This document shows positions 7,927-16,698 of a DNA stretch of 33,338 nucleotides, in pieces. The stretch is from JBCDCE01 sp039182515 (GTDB lineage: Bacteria > Pseudomonadota > Alphaproteobacteria > Rhodobacterales > Rhodobacteraceae), in NCBI GenBank assembly GCA_039182515.1, contig JBCDCE010000045.1, positions 1-33,338 of the forward strand. The letters are read 5' to 3'. The first letter of the stretch is position 1; the number at the start of each line of letters is the position of its first letter. Under the pieces are notes generated by a model, which saw nothing but the letters and a program-made list of their open reading frames with translations, was not told where the DNA came from and did not search any database. Both the position numbers and the translations under genes were made by a program.

Positions 7927-10900
7927 TCAAACCCCCTACCGCGTGGCCCTTGTCACGCTGGACCGGCATGTCGCCGGATCCGTTACCCGTGTCTTGCCAG
8001 AGCTGCAAAAAGACTTCGCGGGTCTTGAGGTCTCGGTCCATGCGGCCGCCGAATGGGGCGAAAGTCCCGAGGCTTTGGCGGAAACCAAAGAGGCGATTGC
8101 ACGCGCTGACATCATCGTCGTCACAATCCTCTTTTTGGAAGATCACGTTCAAGCCATCCTGCCAGATCTCAAAGCCGCGCGCGCTCGTTGCGACGCACTT
8201 TTTGGGCTCATCTCTGACAGCCAGATCACAAGCCTCACCAAAGCGGGCGATTTGGATATGTCCGCACCCATGTCGCCAGCGATGGCTCTCCTAAAGAAGC
8301 TAAAGCCCAAATCGACAGGTAAAAAATCTGGCGAAAGCCAGATGAAAATGCTCAAGCGCTTGCCAAAGATCTTACGCTTTATTCCAGGCAAAGCGCAGGA
8401 TCTGCGCGCCTATTTCTTATCGATGCAATATTGGCTGGGTGGTACGGACGACAACATCCGCGAGATGCTGCGTTTTTTGGTGGCCCGCTATACTGCGCGT
8501 CCAGACTGGCAAGTGATCGAAGCTAACGCGCCCATCGATTACCCCGAGATCGGGCTGTATCACCCAAGCCTGTCAGGCACGAGAATTTCTACCGAACTAA
8601 GCGATCTGCCCAAGCAAGACGGGCCAACAGTTGGCCTGCTCTTGATGCGCTCTTACGTGCTCTCGCAAGACTGCGCGCATTACGATGCCGTGATCCGCAC
8701 CTTTGAAAACCGTGGTCTGCGCGTGATCCCAGCGTTCGCGGGTGGTCTCGATGCCCGCCCTGCCGTGGAAACATACTTCAAAGTGGCAGGCATTGATGCA
8801 CTTGTTTCTCTCACAGGGTTCAGCCTCGTTGGCGGCCCCGCTTACAACGACAGCGATGCCGCCGTTGACATGCTCAAAGAGCTCGATGTGCCCTATTTGG
8901 CAGCGCATCCATTGGAATTCCAAACCATCGAACAATGGGAAGCCAGTTCGCAAGGTTTAGGACCAGTCGAAACCACCATGCTGGTCGCGCTTCCCGAAAT
9001 CGATGGAGCCACCAACCCCACTGTTTTTGCAGGTCGGCACGATAAATCTTGCACGTCAGACCACAAAGCCATGGCGCCCTGCCCTGAACGCATCGAGGCT
9101 CTGTCAGAAAAAGCCGCGCGGCTGGTCAATCTGCGCAAAAAGGGAAATGCCGAAAAGCATTTGGCGATTACGCTTTTTGGTTTTCCACCAAACGCCGGCG
9201 CTGTGGGAACTGCAGCGTACCTTAGTGTTTTTGAGAGCCTTTGGCACACGCTGCATCGCTTGAAAAAAGAAGGCTACGACATTGAGCCTCCGTCCACTGT
9301 GGAGGATTTGAAAACGGCCGTTTTGGAAGGAAACGCGCAGTCATTGGGTCAAGACGCAAACGTGGCAGACAGCTTGGACGCTGATACCATAGTGCGTGAC
9401 TTGCCTCACCTCTCGGAAATTGAAGCCGTTTGGGGTCCAGCCCCAGGGCGTATACAATCGGATGGACGAGGCGTTTTTATCTTAGGCCATCAATTTGGGA
9501 AGGTCTTTGTGGGTGTTCAGCCAACCTTCGGATACGAAGGCGACCCAATGCGCCTTCTTTTCGAGAAAGGTTTCGCACCAACCCATGCCTTTGCTGGGTA
9601 TTATCATTGGCTCAAACATGTGTTCCAGGCAGATGCAATCTTGCACTTTGGCATGCATGGCGCGCTGGAATTTATGCCGGGCAAACAAGCCGGGCTTGGC
9701 GCGCGCGATTGGCCAGACCGGCTGATCGGCGAGGTGCCAAACGTCTATCTCTATGCCGCCAACAACCCGTCGGAAGCCTCCCTGGCGAAGCGTCGCTCCA
9801 ATGCGGTCACGATCTCCCATCTAACACCGCCATTGGCCCAAAGCGGGCTCTACAAAGGTCTCCAAGCGCTCAAGGATTCCGTGCAGCGCTGGCGTGCCAT
9901 GGCTCCAAGCGATCCTACAAGAGAGGACCTGCACAAGCTGATCAAGGATCAAGCCAACGCGGTGGATCTAAATGGCCGTGATCCAGATCAACTTTGGAAA
10001 GTGTTGTTAGAAACAGAAGACGCGTTGATCCCAGACGGGCTGTACGTCATGGGTCGGCCTTTGTCTGAAGCAGCTCGGGCTGACTATCTGAATTTGGTCA
10101 AAGACGCAGACGACGCCACGCGCGCGCGCATGGCCGAAGCCCTGGCGCAAGACAGCGAAATGACTGGTCTGATGCGCGCTTTGAGCGGGCATTTCACACC
10201 ACCTGTGCCGGGCGGGGATCTCATCCGCAGCCCAGACATTCTGCCCACGGGCCGCAATCTACACGCCTTTGATCCCTTCCGCATGCCCACAGCCTTTGCC
10301 TGCCAAGACGGGGCCAAACAAGCGCAGCTCTTACTGGATGCGCAACCTGATCTGCCGCGGACTGTGGCGCTTGTGCTTTGGGGCAGTGACAACATCAAAT
10401 CTGACGGTGGCCCAATTGCCCAAGCCTTGGCGCTCATGGGTGCAACTCCCCGCTTTGACAGCTACGGGCGTTTGTCGGGCGCGGATCTCGTGCCTCTTTC
10501 TGAGCTTGGTCGGCCCCGCATCGACGTGGTCATGACGCTCTCGGGCATCTTCCGCGATCTTCTGCCTTTACAGACCAAAATGCTGGCGGAAGCGGCCTTG
10601 AAATGCGCCATGGCGGACGAGCCCACCAGCCAGAACTTCGTGCGCGCCCACGCCCTGGCCTATGCCGCTGAAATGGATGTGAGTCTGGAAGAAGCTGCTC
10701 TGCGAGTCTTTTCCAATGCCGAAGGCGCTTATGGCTCAAACGTGAATGCGCTTGTGGATGGCTCGAACTTTGACGACGAAGACGAGCTCGCGGATGCCTA
10801 TCAAGCCCGCAAGAGCTTCGCTTACAGCACCGATGGCAAATGCGCCTCGAACCCTGCCCTGCTGCAGCAGGCTCTTAAGGACGTCGATGTGGCCTACCAA

Positions 10901-11425
10901 AACCTCGAAAGCGTCGAGCTTGGGGTCACGACGGTTGATCATTACTTCGACACGCTGGGCGGCATTGCCCGTGCTGTAAAACGCGCCAAAGGCGGCGATG
11001 AAGCGCGGGTTTATATCAGCGACCAGACAATGGGTGCGGGCAAAATCCGGACGCTCCAGGATCAAGTCGCGCTCGAGACCCGCTCGCGCAGCCTCAATCC
11101 AAAATGGTTCGAAGGCATGCTCGAGCACGGCCATGAAGGTGTGCGCCAGATTGAGGCGCAAGTGACCAACACCATGGGCTGGTCTGCCACCACGGGCCAG
11201 GTTGAGCCTTGGGTTTACCAGCGGCTTTCAGAGACCTTTGTTTTGGATGACGAGATGCGCCAGCGCCTGGCCGATCTCAATCCGCAAGCTTCCGTGCGCA
11301 TGGCAAACCGCCTGCTGGAAGCCTCCGACCGCAATTACTGGACACCAGACGACGAGACCTTGGCCGCCCTGCAAGATGCAGCGGACGCGCTCGAGGATCA
11401 GCTAGAAGGGATACCTGCACAATGA
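7910..11425 (+). CDS. bchH: Magnesium chelatase subunit H
   Basis: A 1171-residue BchH, the porphyrin-binding subunit of magnesium chelatase, which inserts Mg into protoporphyrin IX together with the ATPases BchI and BchD; this commits the pathway to bacteriochlorophyll. It belongs to the CobN/BchH family; seen are the N-terminal RVALVTLDRHVAGSV region, FGMHGALEFMPGKQAGLG near the middle and the C-terminal VDHYFDTLGGIARAVKRAKG stretch. Length is typical (about 1180). The ATG at 7910 lies inside the end of bchB and gives the conserved MRDLLDQTPYRVAL start; an upstream start at 7811 would lie deep in bchB. BchD lies at the other end of the window (33138-33338); BchI is not visible. Confidence 0.97.
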   Translation: MRDLLDQTPYRVALVTLDRHVAGSVTRVLPELQKDFAGLEVSVHAAAEWGESPEALAETKEAIARADIIVVTILFLEDHVQAILPDLKAARARCDALFGLISDSQITSLTKAGDLDMSAPMSPAMALLKKLKPKSTGKKSGESQMKMLKRLPKILRFIPGKAQDLRAYFLSMQYWLGGTDDNIREMLRFLVARYTARPDWQVIEANAPIDYPEIGLYHPSLSGTRISTELSDLPKQDGPTVGLLLMRSYVLSQDCAHYDAVIRTFENRGLRVIPAFAGGLDARPAVETYFKVAGIDALVSLTGFSLVGGPAYNDSDAAVDMLKELDVPYLAAHPLEFQTIEQWEASSQGLGPVETTMLVALPEIDGATNPTVFAGRHDKSCTSDHKAMAPCPERIEALSEKAARLVNLRKKGNAEKHLAITLFGFPPNAGAVGTAAYLSVFESLWHTLHRLKKEGYDIEPPSTVEDLKTAVLEGNAQSLGQDANVADSLDADTIVRDLPHLSEIEAVWGPAPGRIQSDGRGVFILGHQFGKVFVGVQPTFGYEGDPMRLLFEKGFAPTHAFAGYYHWLKHVFQADAILHFGMHGALEFMPGKQAGLGARDWPDRLIGEVPNVYLYAANNPSEASLAKRRSNAVTISHLTPPLAQSGLYKGLQALKDSVQRWRAMAPSDPTREDLHKLIKDQANAVDLNGRDPDQLWKVLLETEDALIPDGLYVMGRPLSEAARADYLNLVKDADDATRARMAEALAQDSEMTGLMRALSGHFTPPVPGGDLIRSPDILPTGRNLHAFDPFRMPTAFACQDGAKQAQLLLDAQPDLPRTVALVLWGSDNIKSDGGPIAQALALMGATPRFDSYGRLSGADLVPLSELGRPRIDVVMTLSGIFRDLLPLQTKMLAEAALKCAMADEPTSQNFVRAHALAYAAEMDVSLEEAALRVFSNAEGAYGSNVNALVDGSNFDDEDELADAYQARKSFAYSTDGKCASNPALLQQALKDVDVAYQNLESVELGVTTVDHYFDTLGGIARAVKRAKGGDEARVYISDQTMGAGKIRTLQDQVALETRSRSLNPKWFEGMLEHGHEGVRQIEAQVTNTMGWSATTGQVEPWVYQRLSETFVLDDEMRQRLADLNPQASVRMANRLLEASDRNYWTPDDETLAALQDAADALEDQLEGIPAQ

Positions 11426-12318
11426 GTCCACGCGACGAAATTCCAAGCCTCCGGGGGCAGGACGGCGAAGGCTCCGTTCAGGTCCATCAAGACAGCTCGA
11501 TGAAAATCGACGGTGCGAAAGTCTTTTCCGTCTACGGCAAAGGCGGGATCGGTAAATCGACCACCTCGTCGAACTTGTCGGCCGCTTTTACCAAGCTCGG
11601 CAAGCGCGTTTTGCAGATCGGCTGTGATCCTAAGCACGACAGTACGTTCACGCTGACCGGACAGCTTCAGCCCACCGTGATCGACATTCTGAAGGAGGTC
11701 GATTTCCACGCAGAAGAACTGCGCCCTGAAGACTTCGTGACCGAAGGCTACGGCGGTGTGCAATGTGTGGAGGCCGGTGGCCCCCCTGCTGGCACAGGCT
11801 GTGGCGGCTATGTGGTTGGCCAAACCGTGAAGCTTCTCAAGCAACACCACATGCTGGATGACACAGACGTGGTGATCTTCGATGTGTTGGGCGATGTGGT
11901 TTGCGGCGGCTTCGCAGCGCCTTTGCAACACGCGGACCGCGCCCTCATCGTCACGGCCAATGACTTTGACAGCATCTATGCGATGAACCGGATCATCGCA
12001 GCAGTGCAGGCCAAATCCAACAACTACAAAGTGCGCCTTGCAGGCTGTGTGGCCAACCGCTCAAAGGAAACGGATGAGGTTGACCGCTTCTGCGACACCG
12101 TTGGCTTCAAGCGCATCGGCCATATGCCCGACGTGGATGCCATCCGCCGTTCTCGCCTCAAGAAGAAAACTCTTTTCGAGATGCCCGATGACGAAGACAT
12201 CGTGGCCTGCCGGGCCGAATACGTCCGATTGGCGGAAGCGCTTTACAACGGCACCGAGGCGCTTGCGCCCGCGCCCCTGCCGGACCGTGAAATCTTTGAA
12301 CTTCTGGGGTTTGATTGA
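11422..12318 (+). CDS. bchL: Light-independent protochlorophyllide reductase ATP-binding protein
   Basis: A 298-residue NifH-like ATPase that forms a homodimer with a bridging [4Fe-4S] cluster and feeds electrons to BchN/BchB during ATP hydrolysis. Seen: the deviant Walker A motif YGKGGIGKSTT at about residues 38-48, the CDPKHDST segment at 68, and the two cluster cysteines at 127 (GTGCGGYVVG) and 161 (DVVCGGFAAP). The start overlaps the bchH stop by 4 nt. The family's cluster is oxygen-sensitive, as expected of an enzyme that works best when oxygen is low. Confidence 0.97.
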   Translation: MSPRDEIPSLRGQDGEGSVQVHQDSSMKIDGAKVFSVYGKGGIGKSTTSSNLSAAFTKLGKRVLQIGCDPKHDSTFTLTGQLQPTVIDILKEVDFHAEELRPEDFVTEGYGGVQCVEAGGPPAGTGCGGYVVGQTVKLLKQHHMLDDTDVVIFDVLGDVVCGGFAAPLQHADRALIVTANDFDSIYAMNRIIAAVQAKSNNYKVRLAGCVANRSKETDEVDRFCDTVGFKRIGHMPDVDAIRRSRLKKKTLFEMPDDEDIVACRAEYVRLAEALYNGTEALAPAPLPDREIFELLGFD

Positions 12319-12320
12319 TC

Positions 12321-12980
12321 GTGTCCACCTACTCTGAAACCCGCTCCCGCGTGGAGACGTATTTCGATGACACCGCGACCGAGACCTGGGCGCGGCTCAC
12401 ATCAGATGCGCCTGTGTCACGGGTGCGTGCAACGGTGCGTGCGGGCAGAGACCGGATGCGGGACGTGATGCTCGAAACCCTGGGCGATGTGCAAGGCATG
12501 CGCGTTTTGGATGCTGGCTGCGGCACAGGTGCTATGACTGAAGAGCTCGCCAAACGCGGTGCTGAAGTTGTGGCCTGCGACATCTCGCCGGCTCTCGTCG
12601 ACATTGCGCAGAAACGCCTGCCTGACCATCTCAGCGGCCAGGTCACATGGCACGCAGGCGATATGCTGAGCCCAGACCTTGGCACCTTTGATCGCGTCGT
12701 CGCGATGGACTCTCTGATTTACTATGAGCGTCCCGATCTAGAGACTGCGCTCAACGGGCTGGCGCACCGCACAAAATCCAATGTGGTGTTCACGCTTGCG
12801 CCCAAAACGGCGTTTCTCATGGCGTTCTGGAGTTTGGGTAAGCTCTTTCCGCAAAAAGACCGCTCGCCCACGATGGTGCCACACAACGCACGGCGCTTGA
12901 ACCTGACCGGGACCCTTTCGCAGATCGAGCGAGTTTCATCCGGCTTTTATATCTCCGAATGTTTGGAGCTGCGCCCATGA
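12321..12980 (+). CDS. bchM: Mg-protoporphyrin IX O-methyltransferase
   Basis: A 219-residue S-adenosylmethionine-dependent methyltransferase that methylates the C13 propionate of Mg-protoporphyrin IX, the step before the AcsF cyclase. Seen: the SAM-binding motif VLDAGCGTGAMTEELAKRGA at about residues 58-77, the N-terminal YFDDTATETW typical of BchM, and VAMDSLIYYERPDL. I favour the GTG at 12321, with GGGG about 10 nt upstream; a TTG at 12315 overlaps the bchL stop and is the alternative. The stop overlaps the lhaA start by 4 nt. Confidence 0.95.
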   Translation: MSTYSETRSRVETYFDDTATETWARLTSDAPVSRVRATVRAGRDRMRDVMLETLGDVQGMRVLDAGCGTGAMTEELAKRGAEVVACDISPALVDIAQKRLPDHLSGQVTWHAGDMLSPDLGTFDRVVAMDSLIYYERPDLETALNGLAHRTKSNVVFTLAPKTAFLMAFWSLGKLFPQKDRSPTMVPHNARRLNLTGTLSQIERVSSGFYISECLELRP

Positions 12981-14377
12981 TTACGCGGCTGCCCATAAAG
13001 TGGCTCCCCTTCGCGGATGCTGCCTCTAAAGGTCTTCCTCTGGGCCAGCTTCTGCGGCTGTCGCTTTTCCAGGTTTCTGTGGGCATGGCTGCGGTGCTTT
13101 TGTTGGGCACGCTTAATCGCGTGATGATCGTGGAGCTTTCTGTGCCTGCGATGGTCGTGGCCTTGATGATCGCGCTTCCTGTGCTCTCTGCGCCATTCCG
13201 CGCGGTGTTGGGTTTCCGCTCTGACACTTACAAGAGCGCATTGGGTTGGAAACGCATCCCATACCTTTGGTTTGGCGCACTTTGGCAATTTGGTGGGCTT
13301 GCCATCATGCCTTTCTCGCTTTTGGTACTTTCCGGCCAACAAATGGTCGGGCCGTCTTGGGCTGGCGAAGTCCTCGCAGCCTTGGCCTTCTTGATGACGG
13401 GCTTGGGCATGCACATGACCCAAACGGCAGGGCTCGCTTTGGCCGCAGATCGCGCGGATGACGAAACGCGCCCGCGCGTGGTGGCACTGCTCTATGTGAT
13501 GTTCCTTTTGGGCATGGCCGTGAGCTCACTGATCGTTGGCTGGCTCTTACAAGACTTCTCGCCCTTCCGCCTCATTCGTGTGGTCCAGGGCTGTGCCTTG
13601 GTGGGCTTTGTGCTGTGCATGATCGCCCTTTGGAAGCAAGAAAAGCTTGTTCCAATGACAAAGGCTGAGCGCGCTGTAGAAGGCCCCACATTCCGCGAGA
13701 GCTTCGGTGCTTTGATGGCGGAAGGCCAAGCTGCGCGCCTGATCTCCGTCGTGTTCTTCGGGACCATGGCCTTTAACATGCAAGACGTGCTGTTGGAGCC
13801 TTACGGCGGCGAAATCCTCGGTATGAGCGTCTCGTCCACAACGCTTCTGACAGCTGCTTGGGCGGGAGGCGCTTTGGTGGGCTTTTCGCTTGCCGCACGT
13901 TGGCTCAAAGCAGGCCTAAACACCTATCTGATGTGCGCCCGCGGGCTATTGATCGGACTAGCTGCTTTTGCTGCCGTGATCTTCGCGGCCCCACTCAATT
14001 CAGCCCCGCTCTTCTTTGTTGGCTCGACGCTCATTGGCTTGGGCAGCGGGCTCTTCGCTGTGGCTACGCTGACCGCCGCCATGACGCTCTCGGACAAAGG
14101 CCGCGGCTTGGCACTTGGCGCTTGGGGAGGGGCTCAAGCCACAGCTGCAGGCTTGTCGATCGCTATTGGCGGGACAATCCGAGACCTCGTGAACGCAGGC
14201 GCGGCCAAAGGGGTCTTTGGCCCCGGCATGACGGACGCCGCAACCGGCTACTCGGTCGTCTACCACATCGAAATCGCCCTTATTTTTGTAACCCTCATCG
14301 TACTTGGCCCATTGGTACGGCGCGGGCAAACCAATCCGGAAAATCGCCAGATCGGCCTGGCCGATTTTCCAACATGA
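12977..14377 (+). CDS. lhaA: LhaA/PucC-family light-harvesting assembly protein
   Basis: A 466-residue polytopic membrane protein with about 12 hydrophobic segments, of the BCD/PucC branch of the major facilitator superfamily. LhaA is needed for assembly of the light-harvesting 1 complex and may deliver bacteriochlorophyll. Family landmarks are SAPFRAVLGFRSDTYKSALG and WKRIPYLWFG in the first third, QDVLLEPYGGEILGMSV in the middle and DKGRGLALGAWGGAQATAAG late. The ATG at 12977 overlaps the bchM stop. It sits just before puhA, its usual place. Confidence 0.95.
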   Translation: MITRLPIKWLPFADAASKGLPLGQLLRLSLFQVSVGMAAVLLLGTLNRVMIVELSVPAMVVALMIALPVLSAPFRAVLGFRSDTYKSALGWKRIPYLWFGALWQFGGLAIMPFSLLVLSGQQMVGPSWAGEVLAALAFLMTGLGMHMTQTAGLALAADRADDETRPRVVALLYVMFLLGMAVSSLIVGWLLQDFSPFRLIRVVQGCALVGFVLCMIALWKQEKLVPMTKAERAVEGPTFRESFGALMAEGQAARLISVVFFGTMAFNMQDVLLEPYGGEILGMSVSSTTLLTAAWAGGALVGFSLAARWLKAGLNTYLMCARGLLIGLAAFAAVIFAAPLNSAPLFFVGSTLIGLGSGLFAVATLTAAMTLSDKGRGLALGAWGGAQATAAGLSIAIGGTIRDLVNAGAAKGVFGPGMTDAATGYSVVYHIEIALIFVTLIVLGPLVRRGQTNPENRQIGLADFPT

Positions 14378-14401
14378 CCTACTGAAGGAGAGGAGACGTC
14401 C

Positions 14402-15184
14402 ATGGCTGGCATCGTCGGTAATGTAGATTTCGCGAGCGTCGCGATTTGGGGATTTTGGGTATTTTTCGCCCTGCTGGTTTTTTATCTGCAGACGGAAAAT
14501 ATGCGAGAAGGCTATCCCCTAGAAGATGACGCGGGGGAGCCCTCCGCAAACCAAGGGCCCTTCCCAGTGCCCTCACCCAAAACATTCAAGCTGAACCACG
14601 GTCGTGGCGAGGTGATGGTACCAGGGCCTGATCGCCAACGGCGCACGGATCTGGATCCCAAGCACGGCAAAATGAAGCAGGTTTGGGACTATCCCGGCCA
14701 ACCTTATGAAGCCACCGGCGACGCCATGATCGACGGTGTTGGCCCCGCCGCTTGGGCAAATCGCCAGGATGTGCCTGAGCTTGATGGCAAAGGTCATCCA
14801 AAAATCGTGCCCATGGCCGGTCTTGACGGCTTTGCTGTGAGTGCTGGGCGCGACCCACGCGGCATGCCTGTGATGTCAGGGGACGGCCATGTTGTGGGTG
14901 AGATCACCGACATGTGGCTCGATGAGCCTGAGCAGCTCGTGCGCTATCTTGAGTACAAACTCACAGGCGATCACGGCTCCGGCACGCGCCTTGTGCCAAT
15001 CCAATTGGCCAAAATCCAATCAGACAAAGTTGCGATCCGCTCGATCTACGCGAGCCATTTCGCAAATGTCCCAAGCCTGAAGTCCAAGACCCAGGTGACT
15101 CTGCTCGAAGAAGACAAAATCTGTGCCTACTACGGCGGCGGCAAGCTTTACGCGGATGCCTCGCGTCTCGAAGCGCAGATCTAG
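14402..15184 (+). CDS. puhA: Photosynthetic reaction centre H subunit
   Basis: A 260-residue reaction-centre H subunit. One transmembrane helix near the N-terminus (about residues 12-31, including AIWGFWVFFALLVFYLQ) is followed by TENMREGYPLE and a large cytoplasmic PRC-barrel-type domain with VPMAGLDGFAVSAGRDPRGM and the DGHVVGEITDMWLDEPE stretch. The H subunit caps the L/M core and guides protons to the secondary quinone. It has a strong ribosome-binding site (AAGGAGAGGAG). The L and M subunits (pufL/M) are not in the window. Confidence 0.97.
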   Translation: MAGIVGNVDFASVAIWGFWVFFALLVFYLQTENMREGYPLEDDAGEPSANQGPFPVPSPKTFKLNHGRGEVMVPGPDRQRRTDLDPKHGKMKQVWDYPGQPYEATGDAMIDGVGPAAWANRQDVPELDGKGHPKIVPMAGLDGFAVSAGRDPRGMPVMSGDGHVVGEITDMWLDEPEQLVRYLEYKLTGDHGSGTRLVPIQLAKIQSDKVAIRSIYASHFANVPSLKSKTQVTLLEEDKICAYYGGGKLYADASRLEAQI

Positions 15185-15255
15185 GACGGCACCAAAAGTG
15201 CGTGCCGGCTCTTCCGGCGCGCACATGACAGATGTGGAATAAGGAGGCCCCAGCC

Positions 15256-15897
15256 ATGGCCGCACAGACAACACAAGATTTTGCTTTCGACCCCGCACCC
15301 GGGCTGTCGCACAATCTGCCCAAAGGGGAAGAAATCCTCTGGCAAGGCCGCCCTTCGTGGCGCGCTTTGGCAGTGGAAAGCTTCGCGCTGAAATGGGTCG
15401 CGGGATACTTTGTACTCCTCGCGATTTGGCGCGGTGTCTCCCTTTTGGACGTTGTCCCTCTTGCGCAAGCTCTCTTCGCCACACTGCCAATTTTGGTGTT
15501 GGGACTGCTCGCAATTGGGATTTTCACCCTGATTTCTTGGATGCAGGCAAGGGCCGCGATCTACACCGTCACGACGGGGCGGATTGTGATGAAAATTGGC
15601 GTGGCCATGCCCGTGACCTACAACCTGCCCTACGGTCAAATTGCGAATGCAAATCTCGATCTGCGCAGCTCGGGCTTGGGCACAATCGCTTTTGAGACCC
15701 TTGGTAAGATGCGCTTCAGCTACCTCTTATGCTGGCCTCATGTCAGGCCTTGGAAGACCAAGAAGCCTCAGCTGGCCCTGCGTCTCATCCCAGAGGCCGA
15801 AAAGGTGGCTGGGCTAATCGCCGAAGCCGCTGAGACCCGTGTTTCAACACCTCAAGTGCAGCGCGCTCCTGCGGGCGCTGCGGTTGCAGCGGAGTGA
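15256..15897 (+). CDS. puhB: Photosynthetic complex assembly protein PuhB
   Basis: A 213-residue membrane protein downstream of puhA that matches PuhB, an assembly factor of the reaction centre. Seen: the N-terminal FDPAPGLSHNLPKGEEILWQ and GRPSWRALA, two or three hydrophobic segments between about 37 and 97, and a membrane-associated PH-like domain containing YTVTTGRIVMKIGVAMPVTY. The ATG at 15256 follows an AAGGAGG site; an upstream in-frame ATG at 15232 lacks one. Its stop lies just before puhC. Confidence 0.92.
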   Translation: MAAQTTQDFAFDPAPGLSHNLPKGEEILWQGRPSWRALAVESFALKWVAGYFVLLAIWRGVSLLDVVPLAQALFATLPILVLGLLAIGIFTLISWMQARAAIYTVTTGRIVMKIGVAMPVTYNLPYGQIANANLDLRSSGLGTIAFETLGKMRFSYLLCWPHVRPWKTKKPQLALRLIPEAEKVAGLIAEAAETRVSTPQVQRAPAGAAVAAE

Positions 15898-15902
15898 ATG
15901 CC

Positions 15903-16382
15903 ATGAGCCAGAACTCTGTTGATATCGCCGATCGCCGCAAACTGAATGAGCGCGACAAGGAAATGATCCCCACCGTATTGGTGCGGGCCATGTTTGGCTT
16001 GGCCTTGCTGTCGCTTGTCCTTGTGACCTTCTCTGTGCTGACAGACAGGCCTCATTCGGCCGTTCCACCCATCACAGACGTGGCCAAGGAGCGCAGCTTC
16101 ATTCTGGAGGCCAATGACGAGGGCTATGCCTTTGTGAAAGGCACCGACGGCGCTCTCATTGCAGAACTTGACCCAGATCAAGGCGGGTTCATCGCGGGCG
16201 TGGTCCGCGGCGTTAGCCGCAAGCGCATCGTCGCCCAAGCTGAACAAGACGCACCTGTACGCCTTGTTCAATTCACCAACGGCCGGATCATGCTCTTTGA
16301 CGACGCCTCCAACTTCCAGCTGGATCTGAACGGGTTCGGCGCAAAACATCACGCAGCCTTCGCCAAGCTGTTTGATCTCTGA
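15903..16382 (+). CDS. puhC: Photosynthetic complex assembly protein PuhC
   Basis: A 159-residue protein with one N-terminal transmembrane helix (about residues 24-45, VLVRAMFGLALLSLVLVTFS) and a periplasmic domain with GTDGALIAELDPDQGGFIAG and LFDDASNFQLDLNGFGA. It matches PuhC, which aids reorganisation and assembly of the reaction centre-LH1 core. The ATG at 15903 follows GGAG at good spacing; a GTG at 15894 overlapping the puhB stop is possible. Confidence 0.9.
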   Translation: MSQNSVDIADRRKLNERDKEMIPTVLVRAMFGLALLSLVLVTFSVLTDRPHSAVPPITDVAKERSFILEANDEGYAFVKGTDGALIAELDPDQGGFIAGVVRGVSRKRIVAQAEQDAPVRLVQFTNGRIMLFDDASNFQLDLNGFGAKHHAAFAKLFDL

Positions 16383-16401
16383 TCCAAAGGGGAACCGGAC
16401 T

Positions 16402-16698
16402 ATGGGACTATTCACCCGAGAGACAAAAACAGTGCCCTGCACTGTCACCATCAGCCACAAGTTCGAAGAGCTCTCTGCGCATGTGCGCTTTAACGACGGC
16501 TCCGTTGTGAACCCTGGCGACACCGTAGAGGTGCAAGGCAGCGAGATCATGGCGCCTTACGGCGAAATGGTCAGCGAAGACCGCATCGCAGTGATCACCC
16601 GCGCCAACCTTTTGGAGCGGCTTTGGACCCGTGCAACCGGGGACCTGGAGTTCATAGAGCTCTGCGAATTTTCCTTCAGTGAAGAGGTGATGTCATGA
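16402..16698 (+). CDS. Small conserved protein between puhC and acsF
   Basis: A 98-residue soluble protein that I do not recognise by a named domain. It begins MGLFTRETKTVPCTVTISHK and has a beta-rich look with the NPGDTVEVQGSEI stretch and a C-terminal RLWTRATGDLEFIELCEFSF segment. A small ORF at this place, between puhC and the cyclase gene, is common in photosynthesis clusters of Rhodobacterales, so a role in core-complex assembly or cyclase function is likely but unproven. It has a good ribosome-binding site (AAAGGGGAA) and its stop overlaps the acsF start. Confidence 0.75.
   Translation: MGLFTRETKTVPCTVTISHKFEELSAHVRFNDGSVVNPGDTVEVQGSEIMAPYGEMVSEDRIAVITRANLLERLWTRATGDLEFIELCEFSFSEEVMS

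Noticed and set aside
9430..9981. Second plus-strand frame of 183 codons inside bchH
   Set aside because: Lies wholly inside bchH in another frame; composition is not protein-like.
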